Positions 56,299-64,000 of a DNA stretch of 64,000 nt are shown here, piece by piece (position 1 is the stretch's first letter; each line of letters opens with the position of its first letter). The position numbers were made by a program, and so were the translations under genes. The DNA lies in NCBI RefSeq assembly GCF_900215375.1, contig NZ_OBEF01000019.1:24605-88604 (forward strand). The letters are read 5' to 3'. This DNA is from Enterobacter sp. CC120223-11 (GTDB lineage: Bacteria; Pseudomonadota; Gammaproteobacteria; Enterobacterales; Enterobacteriaceae). A model generated the notes under the pieces. It saw nothing but the letters and a program-made list of their open reading frames with translations. It made no database searches and had not been told where the DNA came from.

Positions 56299-59091
56299 TT
56301 AGTGCGCCTCATCCCAGTTAGCACCGCTGCCCACTTCCACCAGCAGAGGAACATCCAACTTCGTGCTGTTCTCCATCAGCTCATGGACTTTCTTCGATAC
56401 GGCTTCCAGATCGTCCTTATGCACTTCGAACACCAGTTCATCGTGCACCTGCATGATCATTTTCACTCGCGGCTTATCTTTCTGAAGCCAGGCATCGACG
56501 GCGATCATTGCACGCTTGATGATATCTGCCGCGGTGCCCTGCATTGGGGCGTTGATCGCAGCGCGCTCAGCGCCTGCACGCATTGCCGCATTGCTGGATT
56601 TGATACCCGGCAGATACAGACGGCGGCCTTCCAGCGTTTCAACGTAACCCTGCTCTTTTGCCTGCTCGCGGGTGCGCTCCATATATTCACGTACACCCGG
56701 ATAGCGCTCGAAGTAGAGATCCATATATTTCTGCGACTCTTTGCGCGGAATATTGAGCTGTCGCGACAGGCCGAATGCGCTCATGCCGTAAATCAGGCCA
56801 AAGTTGATCGCTTTCGCGCTGCGGCGCTGTTCGTTACTGACGCTCTCAAGCGGCAGGCCAAATACTTCCGCGGCAGTGGCACGGTGGATGTCTTTCCCTT
56901 CAGCGAAGGCGGTCAGCAAGCCCTTGTCGCGGGAGAGGTGCGCCATAATGCGCAGTTCAATTTGCGAGTAGTCGGCGGAGACGATCAGGTAATCCTTCGG
57001 CGCGACAAACGCCTGGCGAATACGACGCCCTTCTTCGTTACGCACCGGGATGTTTTGCAGGTTCGGATCGGTGGAAGATAAACGCCCCGTTGCCGCAACG
57101 GCCTGATGATACGAGGTGTGCACACGACCCGTTTTCTCGCTGATCATGAGCGGCAGCTTATCGGTGTAGGTCGATTTCAGCTTCGCCAGGCCGCGATATT
57201 CAAGGATCACTTTCGGCAACGGATAATCCAGCGCCAGCTCTTCAAGCACCTCCTCAGACGTGGACGGCGCGCCGCCCGGCGTTTTCTTCAGCGGCTTAAT
57301 GCCCTGTTTTTCAAACAGAATCGTCTGCAGCTGTTTTGGCGAGGAGAGGTTGAACGCTTCTCCCGCAATCTCATGGGCTTTCTGCTCAAGTTCGATTACG
57401 CGCGCGGCCAGCTCCGCCGAGTGGTTGTGAAGCACGTCAGGATCGATGTTCACCCCATTGCGCTCTACGCGGGAAAGCACTGGCACTAAAGGCATTTCAA
57501 TATTCTGGAATACGTTCAGCGGACCTTTCTGCTTTTGCAATTTTGGCCACATTTTGAGGTGCAGCTGCAGCGTCACGTCGGCATCTTCCGCCGCGTAACG
57601 ACCGGCTTCTTCCAGCGCTATCTGGTTAAAGGTGAGCTGATTCTTACCCTTACCGGCAATCTCTTCGAAGGTGATGGTTTTGTGCTTCAGCCAGCGGTCA
57701 GAGAGACTGTCCATGTCGTGGCGCCCGGCCACGCTGTCGAGCGTGTAAGATTCAAGCATCGTATCGAAAGCAATGCCGCGCAGTTCAATGCCGTAGTTGG
57801 CGAGGATCCCGCGATCGTATTTCAGGTTTTGCCCGACTTTCAGGCACTTTTCATCTTCCAGCAGCGGCTTCAGTAATTCCAGCGCGCGCTCACGGGAAAT
57901 CTGCTCCGGTGCATCAAGGTAGTCATGCGCAACAGGAACATACGCTGCATGGCCCGGCTCCGCTGCGAACGAAAGGCCAACCATGTTAGCCGAAACGTTG
58001 TCGAGGCTGTCCGTTTCCGTATCGAAGGCAAAGACAGGCGCTTTTTTCAGTTTCGCAATCCACTCTTTCAGCGTCTCTTCATCCAGGATGGTCACGTAGT
58101 TTTCAGAAGATAAAGCTGTTGCAGGTTCATCGACCTCTTCTTCAACAGCAGCCGTCGCGGCGGATGCAGGCTTAGCCGAAGGCTTGCTGCCTTTGGCCTG
58201 CATCCATTTGCCTTCTTCAACGTCAGTTATCCAGCGCTTAAATTCGTACTGCTTAAACAGATGTAACAGCTCATCTGCGGCCGGGACCGTCACTTCCAGC
58301 TGCTCGCAGGTTTGCTCAAGTTCAACGTCCGTTTTAATGGTGGCAAGCTTATAGGAGAGGTATGCCATCTCTTTATTCTGCTCGAGCTTCGCGGCCATGG
58401 TTTTTGCACCACGGAACGTCAGCCCGGCGATTTTCTCAGGCTCGGCGTACAGCGTATCCAGCCCACCAAGACCCTGCAGCAGCGCTTGCGCCGTTTTTTC
58501 ACCCACGCCCGGCACGCCAGGAATGTTGTCCGAGGAGTCGCCCATCAGCGCGAGGAAATCGATTATCAGCTCTGGCGGCACGCCGTATTTGGTGACGACT
58601 TCTTCTGGCCCCAGCACCGTGTTGGTCATGGTGTTGATAAGCGTGATATTCGGCGTGACCAGCTGGGCCATATCTTTGTCGCCGGTACTGATCAGCACCG
58701 GGCGACCTGCTTTTTCCGCTTCGCGCGCTAAAGTGCCGATAACGTCATCGGCCTCCACGCCAGACACCGCTAGCAGCGGCAGGCCCATTGCTTTGACCAT
58801 TGCATGCAGCGGCTCAATCTGCGCGCGAAGATCGTCCGGCATCGGCGGGCGATGGGATTTGTAGTGTTCAAACAGTTCGTCACGGAAAGTCTTGCCCTTG
58901 GCATCAAAGACCACCGCCGCATGAGTTGGTTGATACTGCATGATCAGGCTGCGTAGCATATTCAGCACGCCGTACATGGCGCCCGTCGGTTCGCCCGCGC
59001 TGTTGGTCAGCGGGGGAAACGCGTGGTATGCGCGGTAAAGATAAGAGGAGCCATCAACCAGGATGAGGGGGTTTTCTTGGATCTGAACCAT
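56299..59091 (-). CDS. polA: DNA polymerase I
   Basis: Pol I removes RNA primers and fills gaps in replication and repair. The product is 930 residues (928 in E. coli). Domains in order: 5'-3' exonuclease (1-320; [22 protein letters not shown]), 3'-5' exonuclease (about 325-520; [12 protein letters not shown] holds the Asp/Glu pair) and polymerase (about 520-930; ADYSQIELR and [10 protein letters not shown] hold the two catalytic Asp residues, [14 protein letters not shown] the O helix). The linker after residue 300 is Ala/Glu-rich and differs most from E. coli. Confidence 0.99.
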   Translation of the reverse strand: MVQIQENPLILVDGSSYLYRAYHAFPPLTNSAGEPTGAMYGVLNMLRSLIMQYQPTHAAVVFDAKGKTFRDELFEHYKSHRPPMPDDLRAQIEPLHAMVKAMGLPLLAVSGVEADDVIGTLAREAEKAGRPVLISTGDKDMAQLVTPNITLINTMTNTVLGPEEVVTKYGVPPELIIDFLALMGDSSDNIPGVPGVGEKTAQALLQGLGGLDTLYAEPEKIAGLTFRGAKTMAAKLEQNKEMAYLSYKLATIKTDVELEQTCEQLEVTVPAADELLHLFKQYEFKRWITDVEEGKWMQAKGSKPSAKPASAATAAVEEEVDEPATALSSENYVTILDEETLKEWIAKLKKAPVFAFDTETDSLDNVSANMVGLSFAAEPGHAAYVPVAHDYLDAPEQISRERALELLKPLLEDEKCLKVGQNLKYDRGILANYGIELRGIAFDTMLESYTLDSVAGRHDMDSLSDRWLKHKTITFEEIAGKGKNQLTFNQIALEEAGRYAAEDADVTLQLHLKMWPKLQKQKGPLNVFQNIEMPLVPVLSRVERNGVNIDPDVLHNHSAELAARVIELEQKAHEIAGEAFNLSSPKQLQTILFEKQGIKPLKKTPGGAPSTSEEVLEELALDYPLPKVILEYRGLAKLKSTYTDKLPLMISEKTGRVHTSYHQAVAATGRLSSTDPNLQNIPVRNEEGRRIRQAFVAPKDYLIVSADYSQIELRIMAHLSRDKGLLTAFAEGKDIHRATAAEVFGLPLESVSNEQRRSAKAINFGLIYGMSAFGLSRQLNIPRKESQKYMDLYFERYPGVREYMERTREQAKEQGYVETLEGRRLYLPGIKSSNAAMRAGAERAAINAPMQGTAADIIKRAMIAVDAWLQKDKPRVKMIMQVHDELVFEVHKDDLEAVSKKVHELMENSTKLDVPLLVEVGSGANWDEAH

Positions 59092-59486
59092 AATTTCCGT
59101 GCCTGTTTATCAGATTAGGGGTAAAGGATGCCACAGACAGCAGTAAAACTTGAGTTTTTCGCCTTATTTGCGGCAAAAGATTTGTCGATCCTCGGGATCG
59201 CTCGCAAAGCCGTTCTGTGGATAACTTTGTGCATAGATTTATTCCACCGGATTAATCCTGCACATACTTGATGTGATGTAACTTCATTTTATTTATTTAT
59301 CAAATAGTTAAATACATAGCCTGTGATTAAACCCATCATTGGTGACAATTTGTACCATGTGGATATAACTAATCACTGTTTTCTGCTTTCGCAGGACCCA
59401 TTATTGAGTCCGATTTCTGATAAAATCAGCGCCTTGCGCCTGTGTAACCCGCGCTTTATACAATTAACCATCTGAAAAAATTGATT
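59092..59486. promoter_or_regulatory. polA-yihG divergent intergenic region with DnaA box
   Basis: This 395-base gap has no gene that I can support. TGTGGATAA at 59216-59224 is the complement of the perfect DnaA box TTATCCACA, and TGTGGATAT near 59356 is one mismatch away. DnaA is reported to stimulate polA expression in E. coli. The right half (59270-59400) is strongly AT-rich and probably holds the yihG promoter. Confidence 0.5.
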
Positions 59487-60389
59487 ATGTCGAGATTACT
59501 CGCTGCGATAACACTGTTTCTGAGTATCGCGCTGACCATTGTCGTCACCATTGCCTGTTCCGTGCCCATCATTCTGGCCGGGATAATCAAACTGCTGCTT
59601 CCCATTCCTGCGGTATGGCGTTCTGTCTCGGCATTCTGCAACCTGATGATGTACTGCTGGTGCTCGGGCCTGGCACTGCTGCTGCACCTCAATCCGAGGC
59701 TGAAATGGGACGTTGAAGGCCTGGAAGGGTTGAACAAGAAAAACTGGTACCTGCTTATCTGTAACCACCACAGCTGGGCAGATATCGTGGTGCTGTGCGT
59801 GCTGTTTCGCAAACACATCCCAATGAATAAATATTTCCTCAAACAGCAGCTGGCTTGGGTGCCGTTCATCGGCCTGGCCTGCTGGGCGCTGGATATGCCG
59901 TTTATGCGCCGCTATTCGCGCAGCTATTTGATTCGCCACCCTGAGCGCCGTGGCAAGGATGTGGAAACCACACGCCTCTCCTGTGAGAAATTCCGTAAGC
60001 ACCCGACAACCATCGTCAACTTTGTCGAGGGCTCACGCTTTACCGAAGAAAAACGCCTGCAAACACGCTCTCCTTTTCAACATTTATTGCCTCCGAAGGC
60101 CGCCGGAATTGCCATGGCACTGAACGTACTGGGCAGCCAGTTTGATAAGCTGATGAACGTGACGCTTTGCTATCCGCAAAACGATCGCACCCCGTTTTTC
60201 GATATGCTGAGCGGGAAGCTAACCCGGATTGTAGTTCGTGTGGATCTGGTGCCGGTGGCGCAAGAACTGCACGGTGATTACGTTAACGATAAGAACTTTA
60301 AGCGGGGTTTTCAGCTGTGGCTGAATACGCTGTGGGCAGAAAAAGATGCGCAAATAGAGGCGATAAAAGCGGACTTCAGCGGGAAGTAA
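59487..60389 (+). CDS. yihG: YihG, inner-membrane acyltransferase (PlsC-like)
   Basis: YihG is a lysophosphatidic-acid acyltransferase-type membrane enzyme that influences phospholipid acyl composition. The product is 300 residues from the ATG at 59487 (310 in E. coli). Two N-terminal transmembrane helices (about 5-45) are followed by the HX4D motif NHHSWAD (about 92-98) and the substrate motif VEGSRF. The frame stays open upstream to 59448 with codons resembling the E. coli N-terminus but no ATG/GTG, so a longer form from a non-canonical start is possible. E. coli yihF, which lies between yihG and dsbA, is missing here. Confidence 0.93.
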   Translation: MSRLLAAITLFLSIALTIVVTIACSVPIILAGIIKLLLPIPAVWRSVSAFCNLMMYCWCSGLALLLHLNPRLKWDVEGLEGLNKKNWYLLICNHHSWADIVVLCVLFRKHIPMNKYFLKQQLAWVPFIGLACWALDMPFMRRYSRSYLIRHPERRGKDVETTRLSCEKFRKHPTTIVNFVEGSRFTEEKRLQTRSPFQHLLPPKAAGIAMALNVLGSQFDKLMNVTLCYPQNDRTPFFDMLSGKLTRIVVRVDLVPVAQELHGDYVNDKNFKRGFQLWLNTLWAEKDAQIEAIKADFSGK

Positions 60390-60430
60390 ATTTCAGCAGC
60401 GAGCGCCGCTTGGTACGGCATCCAAAATAG

Positions 60431-60462
60431 AAACGCCGGTCATCGACCGGCGTTTTTTTTAT
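60431..60462. terminator. Terminator between yihG and dsbA
   Basis: AACGCCGGT (60432-60440) pairs with ACCGGCGTT around a CATCG loop, with a long T tract on the plus side and A residues on the other. It serves the convergent genes, and its end overlaps the dsbA stop codon. Confidence 0.85.
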
Positions 60463-61082
60463 TTCTTCTCAACCAGTTGCTTTACAGTATCGGCATACTG
60501 CTGCACGAACACGTCCATGTTGCTGGTGTCCATACCCTGTGGGTTCAGCTGATATTTGCCGTTCACATACATTGCCGGAACGCCCTGCAGCTGCAGATCG
60601 GCCGCCGCTTTTTCCTGCTGAGCTACGAGTGATTTCACCACGAAGCTGTTCCATGCGGCATCGTAGTCTTCGCCTTTGATTCCAGCATCAACAAACACCT
60701 GACGGATGTCGGCGACGGTTTGCACGGTCTGGGTTTTCTGTACGGCTTCAAACATAGGTGCGGTGATCTTATCTTCCACACCCAGCGCCATCGCGACTGC
60801 CCACGCCTGAGTCAGGTCTTTACCCAATGGGCCAAGGAACTCCACGTGGTATTTCGTCATTTTGGTGCCTTCCGGCAGCTTTTGCTTCACCGTATCGGAA
60901 ACATGCAGCACGCGTTCAAACTCATAGCAGTGCGGGCAGTAGAACGAGAAGAACTCGAGCACCTGAGGCTCACCCGCGACCGGTTTCTCAAGCGTGCTGT
61001 ACTGCTTACCGTCAGTGATTTGCGCCGCGGAAGCGCTGAATGCCAGAATCATTCCTGCCAGCGCCAGAAAAATCTTTTTCAT
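60459..61082 (-). CDS. dsbA: DsbA, periplasmic thiol:disulfide oxidoreductase
   Basis: DsbA introduces disulfide bonds into exported proteins and is reoxidised by DsbB. The product is 207 residues (208 in E. coli) with a signal peptide of about 19 residues (ending SASA). The active site CPHC is in FYCPHCYEF, and the cis-Pro is in [11 protein letters not shown]. It follows srkA by 26 bases; in E. coli the pair is Cpx-activated, linking it to cpxRA in this window. Confidence 0.98.
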   Translation of the reverse strand: MKKIFLALAGMILAFSASAAQITDGKQYSTLEKPVAGEPQVLEFFSFYCPHCYEFERVLHVSDTVKQKLPEGTKMTKYHVEFLGPLGKDLTQAWAVAMALGVEDKITAPMFEAVQKTQTVQTVADIRQVFVDAGIKGEDYDAAWNSFVVKSLVAQQEKAAADLQLQGVPAMYVNGKYQLNPQGMDTSNMDVFVQQYADTVKQLVEKK

Positions 61083-61108
61083 TTTTAACTCTCTCCTGAA
61101 AATGTCTG

Positions 61109-62095
61109 TTAATACATCGGCGTTAATTGTAATGGAGGTTCCTGAAGAGTTTTGACCTGTTCCAGGAACATATGGCTTTGCCTGCGCCAGTTATCTTCCT
61201 CGGCAAGCCAGGGAAAATTCACGGGAAATGCAGGGTCTTCCCAGCGACGGATAATCCACGCCAGGTAATAAACCATGCGCATAGCGCGCAATGGTTCGAT
61301 GAGTGAGAGCTCAGCCTGGTCAAACGTGCTGAACTCTTCGTAAGCTTCCAGAATGATATCGAGCTGCATGAGCCGCTCTGCGCGATCGCCATGCAAAAGC
61401 ATCCACAGATCCTGCACGGCCGGACCATTACGGGCATCATCCAGATCGACAAACAGCGGCCCATCTCGCCAGAGAATATTCCCGGCATGGCAGTCGCCGT
61501 GCAGGCGCAAGGAGGCGAACCGGCTGTGCCACTGCTGCATGACGGCGTCGATGAGCTTATCGGCGGCGGCGAGAAAATCGGCCTTCAGGGATGATGGGAT
61601 CAGGGGCGTGGCGTCAAAAACCTGCCGGGGTTCCAGCAAATATTCCTGAATGCCGATATCCGGGCGTGCTTCAAAGCGCTTTTTACGGCCCGTCTGATGC
61701 AGGCGGCCCAGGTAGCGGCCAACCCATTCCATCTGATCCAGGTTATCTGGCTCAAACTGACGGCCGCCGACGCTTGGAAATACAGCAAAAGAGAATCCTT
61801 GCTGGGTTAGCAGCGTTTTACCATTGAAAGCGATGGGTGCCGCAACAGGAACATCATCGGCCTGTAGCTCAAGCGCAAACTGGTGCTCCTCGCGGATTTG
61901 ATCTGCTGACCAACGCTGTGGGCGATAGAATTTAACGACAAATCGACGCCGGTCTTCATCCTGAAATTGCCAGACACGGTTCTCATAACTGTTGAGGGGC
62001 GTCAGGCCCGAATCCACCCTTATACCCTGATCAAACAGGGCATCAACAATGGTATCCGGGTGAAGGGTCTGGAAAGTAAAAGCCTTATCGTTCAT
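61109..62095 (-). CDS. srkA: SrkA (RdoA/YihE), stress-response kinase
   Basis: SrkA is a cytoplasmic Ser/Thr protein kinase that counteracts the MazEF death pathway and is Cpx-regulated. The product is 328 residues, the E. coli length. The aminoglycoside-phosphotransferase-like fold shows the catalytic loop [12 protein letters not shown] (Asp about 201) and the metal-binding [11 protein letters not shown]. It is transcribed ahead of dsbA. Confidence 0.97.
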   Translation of the reverse strand: MNDKAFTFQTLHPDTIVDALFDQGIRVDSGLTPLNSYENRVWQFQDEDRRRFVVKFYRPQRWSADQIREEHQFALELQADDVPVAAPIAFNGKTLLTQQGFSFAVFPSVGGRQFEPDNLDQMEWVGRYLGRLHQTGRKKRFEARPDIGIQEYLLEPRQVFDATPLIPSSLKADFLAAADKLIDAVMQQWHSRFASLRLHGDCHAGNILWRDGPLFVDLDDARNGPAVQDLWMLLHGDRAERLMQLDIILEAYEEFSTFDQAELSLIEPLRAMRMVYYLAWIIRRWEDPAFPVNFPWLAEEDNWRRQSHMFLEQVKTLQEPPLQLTPMY

Positions 62096-62179
62096 CCGAT
62101 TATTCGATTATCCGGAAATGACTGCGAATGATTCAGGATATCATTTCACAGCCTTTTCGGTTGCGCCACTTACAAGCTT

Positions 62180-62449
62180 TTACTCTTTAATTACGCCGCG
62201 GGCGCGGAGCAATGCGGTTTTAAAATCTTCTTCGTAGTCTTTTTGAATGCCGGGGATCACCGCATCTTTAGCGGAATCACGCATCTTCAGATGGTAAATC
62301 AGGATATCGTCAGAAAGATCTGCCAGCTCGCCGTCAAAACCTGACTCCTTCGCCAGTTTCTGCAAGAATTGCATCAGATTCAGCTCTGGCTCTTTTTGCC
62401 AGGCTGGCTGGAGGAGTTCGATCACTTCGTTCAGACGTTTACATTTCAT
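62180..62449 (-). CDS. yihD: YihD, DUF1040 protein of unknown function
   Basis: The 89-residue product matches E. coli YihD in length and sequence ([18 protein letters not shown]). It is a small cytoplasmic helical protein with no assigned role. It lies between srkA and the divergent mobA, as in E. coli. Confidence 0.95.
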   Translation of the reverse strand: MKCKRLNEVIELLQPAWQKEPELNLMQFLQKLAKESGFDGELADLSDDILIYHLKMRDSAKDAVIPGIQKDYEEDFKTALLRARGVIKE

Positions 62450-62518
62450 TGTTTTGCTCCTTACGCTTAACCGTCACACGTTAGCAGGGTCAAACCCACA
62501 ATAAAAGAGGCGATATTC

Positions 62519-63103
62519 GTGAATCAGCAGCCTGAGATCACCGGCGTCATCCTGGCGGGCGGCAAGGCAAGCCGGATGGGCGGTCTCGATAAAGGATTAC
62601 AGGAACTTAACGGCATGCCGCTTTGGCAGCATGTCGCGAAAACGCTGGCGGCACAAACCAGCACGCTGGTGATCAGCGCCAACCGTTCTCTGGATACCTG
62701 GCACGCAAGTGGCTATAAAATTATTCAGGATACGATGCCTGATTATCCAGGCCCGCTTGCCGGTATGCTCTCAGCCATGACGCAACTGCCCAGCGAGTGG
62801 TTTCTGTTTTGCCCATGCGATACGCCTTTCATTCCGGCCTCTCTTACTGAACGCTTTCTCCAGCATAAAGCCAGCGCTCAGGTGGTCTGGGCCTTTGATG
62901 GTGAGCGGGATCACCCTGCAATCTCACTTGTTAATCGTAGCGTAATCCCCGCTCTGGAAGACTATCTTGAGTCTGGTGAACGTCGGGTGATGGTTTTCCT
63001 TAAGCAGTGCGGCGGGCATCGTGTTGATTTCAGTGATGTGAAATCAGCATTTATCAATGTGAACACCTTGGTGGATTTGCAGAATATGCAGGTGAAATCA
63101 TGA
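62519..63103 (+). CDS. mobA: MobA, molybdenum cofactor guanylyltransferase
   Basis: MobA attaches GMP from GTP to molybdopterin to make bis-MGD, the cofactor of FdoG and other DMSO-reductase-family enzymes. The product is 194 residues, as in E. coli. The nucleotide-binding N-terminus [16 protein letters not shown] and the [10 protein letters not shown] motif are intact. The start is GTG at 62519. Similarity to E. coli is lower than for most neighbours, which is usual for this gene. It overlaps mobB by four bases. Confidence 0.95.
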   Translation: MNQQPEITGVILAGGKASRMGGLDKGLQELNGMPLWQHVAKTLAAQTSTLVISANRSLDTWHASGYKIIQDTMPDYPGPLAGMLSAMTQLPSEWFLFCPCDTPFIPASLTERFLQHKASAQVVWAFDGERDHPAISLVNRSVIPALEDYLESGERRVMVFLKQCGGHRVDFSDVKSAFINVNTLVDLQNMQVKS

Positions 63104-63606
63104 TCCCCGTCCTGGCTATTGCGGCATGGAGCGGAACAGGAAAAACCACTTTATTGAAAGCGCTTATTCCAGAGTTGTGCTCGCGTGGGATTCGGCCCGG
63201 GTTAATCAAACACACCCATCATCGGATGGATGTTGATACGCCAGGCAAAGACAGCTACGAATTACGCAAAGCAGGTGCGGCACAGACTCTGGTCGCCAGT
63301 TCGGAGCGCTGGGCGCTGATGACAGAAACGCCTGAGGTTGAAGAACTCAACCTGGATTACCTGGTGAGCAGGATGGATCGCTCAAAGCTGGATCTCGTTC
63401 TGGTCGAAGGATTCAAGCATGAAACGGTAGCGAAAATTTTACTGTTCAGAGAGGGCACTGCACACGATTTTAGTGAACTGAGCCTCGACGAACACGTCAT
63501 TGCTATCGCCAGCGATGTGCCTGTTGCTGCTGATCGTCCACTTATTGATCTCAATAACATCAAAGAGATAGCTGATTTTATTGAGTCGTGGATGAAAGGG
63601 AAATGA
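63100..63606 (+). CDS. mobB: MobB, molybdopterin-guanine dinucleotide biosynthesis adapter
   Basis: MobB is a GTP-binding protein that assists MobA but is not essential for it. The product is 168 residues (E. coli about 170-175). Walker [13 protein letters not shown] is at residues 9-20, and [16 protein letters not shown] and [10 protein letters not shown] match the family. It is the last protein gene before the rRNA operon and converges with it. Confidence 0.95.
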   Translation: MIPVLAIAAWSGTGKTTLLKALIPELCSRGIRPGLIKHTHHRMDVDTPGKDSYELRKAGAAQTLVASSERWALMTETPEVEELNLDYLVSRMDRSKLDLVLVEGFKHETVAKILLFREGTAHDFSELSLDEHVIAIASDVPVAADRPLIDLNNIKEIADFIESWMKGK

Positions 63607-63676
63607 AGGTGGGGTAAGAGGACAGTATTTTGTCCTCCTCTTGAGAACGTTCACCGACAAACAGCAGATAAGACAA

Positions 63677-63709
63677 AAGGCTCAGTCTTTCGACTGAGCC
63701 TTTCGCTTT
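63677..63709 (-). terminator. rRNA operon terminator (rrnB T1-like)
   Basis: AAAGGCTCAGTC-TTTC-GACTGAGCCTTT followed on the minus strand by T-rich sequence is the same design as the E. coli rrn T1 terminators. It lies 6 bases beyond the 5S gene. Confidence 0.9.
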
Positions 63710-63714
63710 ATTTG

Positions 63715-63834
63715 ATGCCTGGCAGTTCCCTACTCTCGCATGGGGAGACCCCACACTACCATCGGCGCTACGGCGTTTCACTTCTGAGTTCGGCATGGGG
63801 TCAGGTGGGACCACCGCGCTAGTGCCGCCAGGCA
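63715..63834 (-). rRNA. rrf: 5S ribosomal RNA
   Basis: The minus strand from 63834 begins TGCCTGGCGGCACTAGCGCG and ends GGGAACTGCCAGGCAT, exactly 120 bases with pairing ends (TGCCTGGC/GCCAGGCA). It matches enterobacterial 5S rRNA throughout. As the neighbours are mobB-mobA-yihD, this is the equivalent of E. coli rrfA. The apparent reading frame over it is not a gene. Confidence 0.99.
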
Positions 63835-63937
63835 AATTCTGTTTTCAACATGCACGTCTTACTCTGTGCACATCGACTAATCTGTTATCAGGCTGAAAAT
63901 GTGTCTGTCTCTCACGCCAAAACAGCTTCGGCGTTGT

Positions 63938-64000
63938 AAGGTTAAGCCTCACGGTTCATTAGTATCGGTTAGCTCAATGTATCGCTACACTTACACACCC
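63938..64000 (-). rRNA. rrl: 23S ribosomal RNA, 3' end only
   Basis: The minus strand ends GGGTGTGTAAGTGTAGCGAT...GAACCGTGAGGCTTAACCTT, the 3' terminus of 23S rRNA, with the rest beyond the window. The 103-base spacer to 5S (63835-63937) contains the usual processing stem sequences and no tRNA. Confidence 0.97.

Noticed and set aside
63578..63835. A small minus-strand protein-coding frame over the 5S gene
   Set aside because: The sequence is 5S rRNA and its terminator.

Overview
This window is chromosomal DNA from an enterobacterium (family Enterobacteriaceae, probably near Enterobacter, Lelliottia or Cedecea). Almost every gene has a recognisable E. coli or Salmonella counterpart of nearly the same length. 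The order follows the E. coli 88-89 min region, from priA at the left to the rrnA-type rRNA operon at the right, with several lineage-specific replacements. Coding GC looks like the mid-50s percent. No phage, IS element, integrase or CRISPR array was seen.

Layout: (1) 1-7.7 kb: partial priA, cytR, ftsN, the heat-shock protease genes hslVU, menA and rraA. (2) 7.7-14.1 kb: a DUF1993 gene, pfkA, fieF, cpxP with its 3'-derived sRNA CpxQ, cpxRA and yiiM. The zapB-glpFKX-fpr-tpiA-sbp block that separates rraA from pfkA in E. coli is absent. (3) 14.2-29.2 kb: a DapA-family aldolase gene, sodA, then a large L-rhamnose locus. It holds the symporter rhaT, regulators rhaR and rhaS, enzymes rhaBAD, a complete sugar ABC importer, a YiaY-like iron alcohol dehydrogenase and the mutarotase rhaM. 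(4) 29.3-35.7 kb: accessory genes in the place of E. coli yiiG-frv: an alpha-galactoside cluster (permease, GH36 alpha-galactosidase, LacI-type repressor), a cupin regulator divergent from azlCD, and a small DUF1471 protein. (5) 35.9-42.4 kb: fdhD, the selenocysteine-containing formate dehydrogenase-O operon fdoGHI, and fdhE. (6) 42.4-46.1 kb: a PIN/ribbon-helix-helix toxin-antitoxin pair and the yihX-yihY-dtd-fabY operon. (7) 46.3-54.7 kb: typA, glnA-glnL-glnG, hemN, a 60-codon small ORF and yihI. (8) 54.8-64 kb: sRNA genes csrC and spf around engB, then polA, yihG, srkA-dsbA, yihD, mobAB, 5S rRNA and the 3' end of 23S rRNA.

Functional links: fdoGHI needs fdhD (sulfur delivery to Fdh), fdhE, the MobA-made bis-MGD cofactor and menaquinone made through MenA. 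Envelope stress links cpxPRA/CpxQ with dsbA and srkA, which are Cpx-regulated in E. coli. Nitrogen control is the glnALG unit. Carbon control appears as CRP, Cra and LacI-type sites and Spot 42.

I found no clearly new large system. The most interesting leads are the rraA-pfkA junction, a family of GGGAGAGGG palindromic repeats placed inside the rhamnose operon, a 12-bp perfect hairpin between rhaS and rhaR, paired hairpins in the fdoG leader, and a small membrane-protein ORF whose stop codon overlaps the hemN ribosome-binding site.
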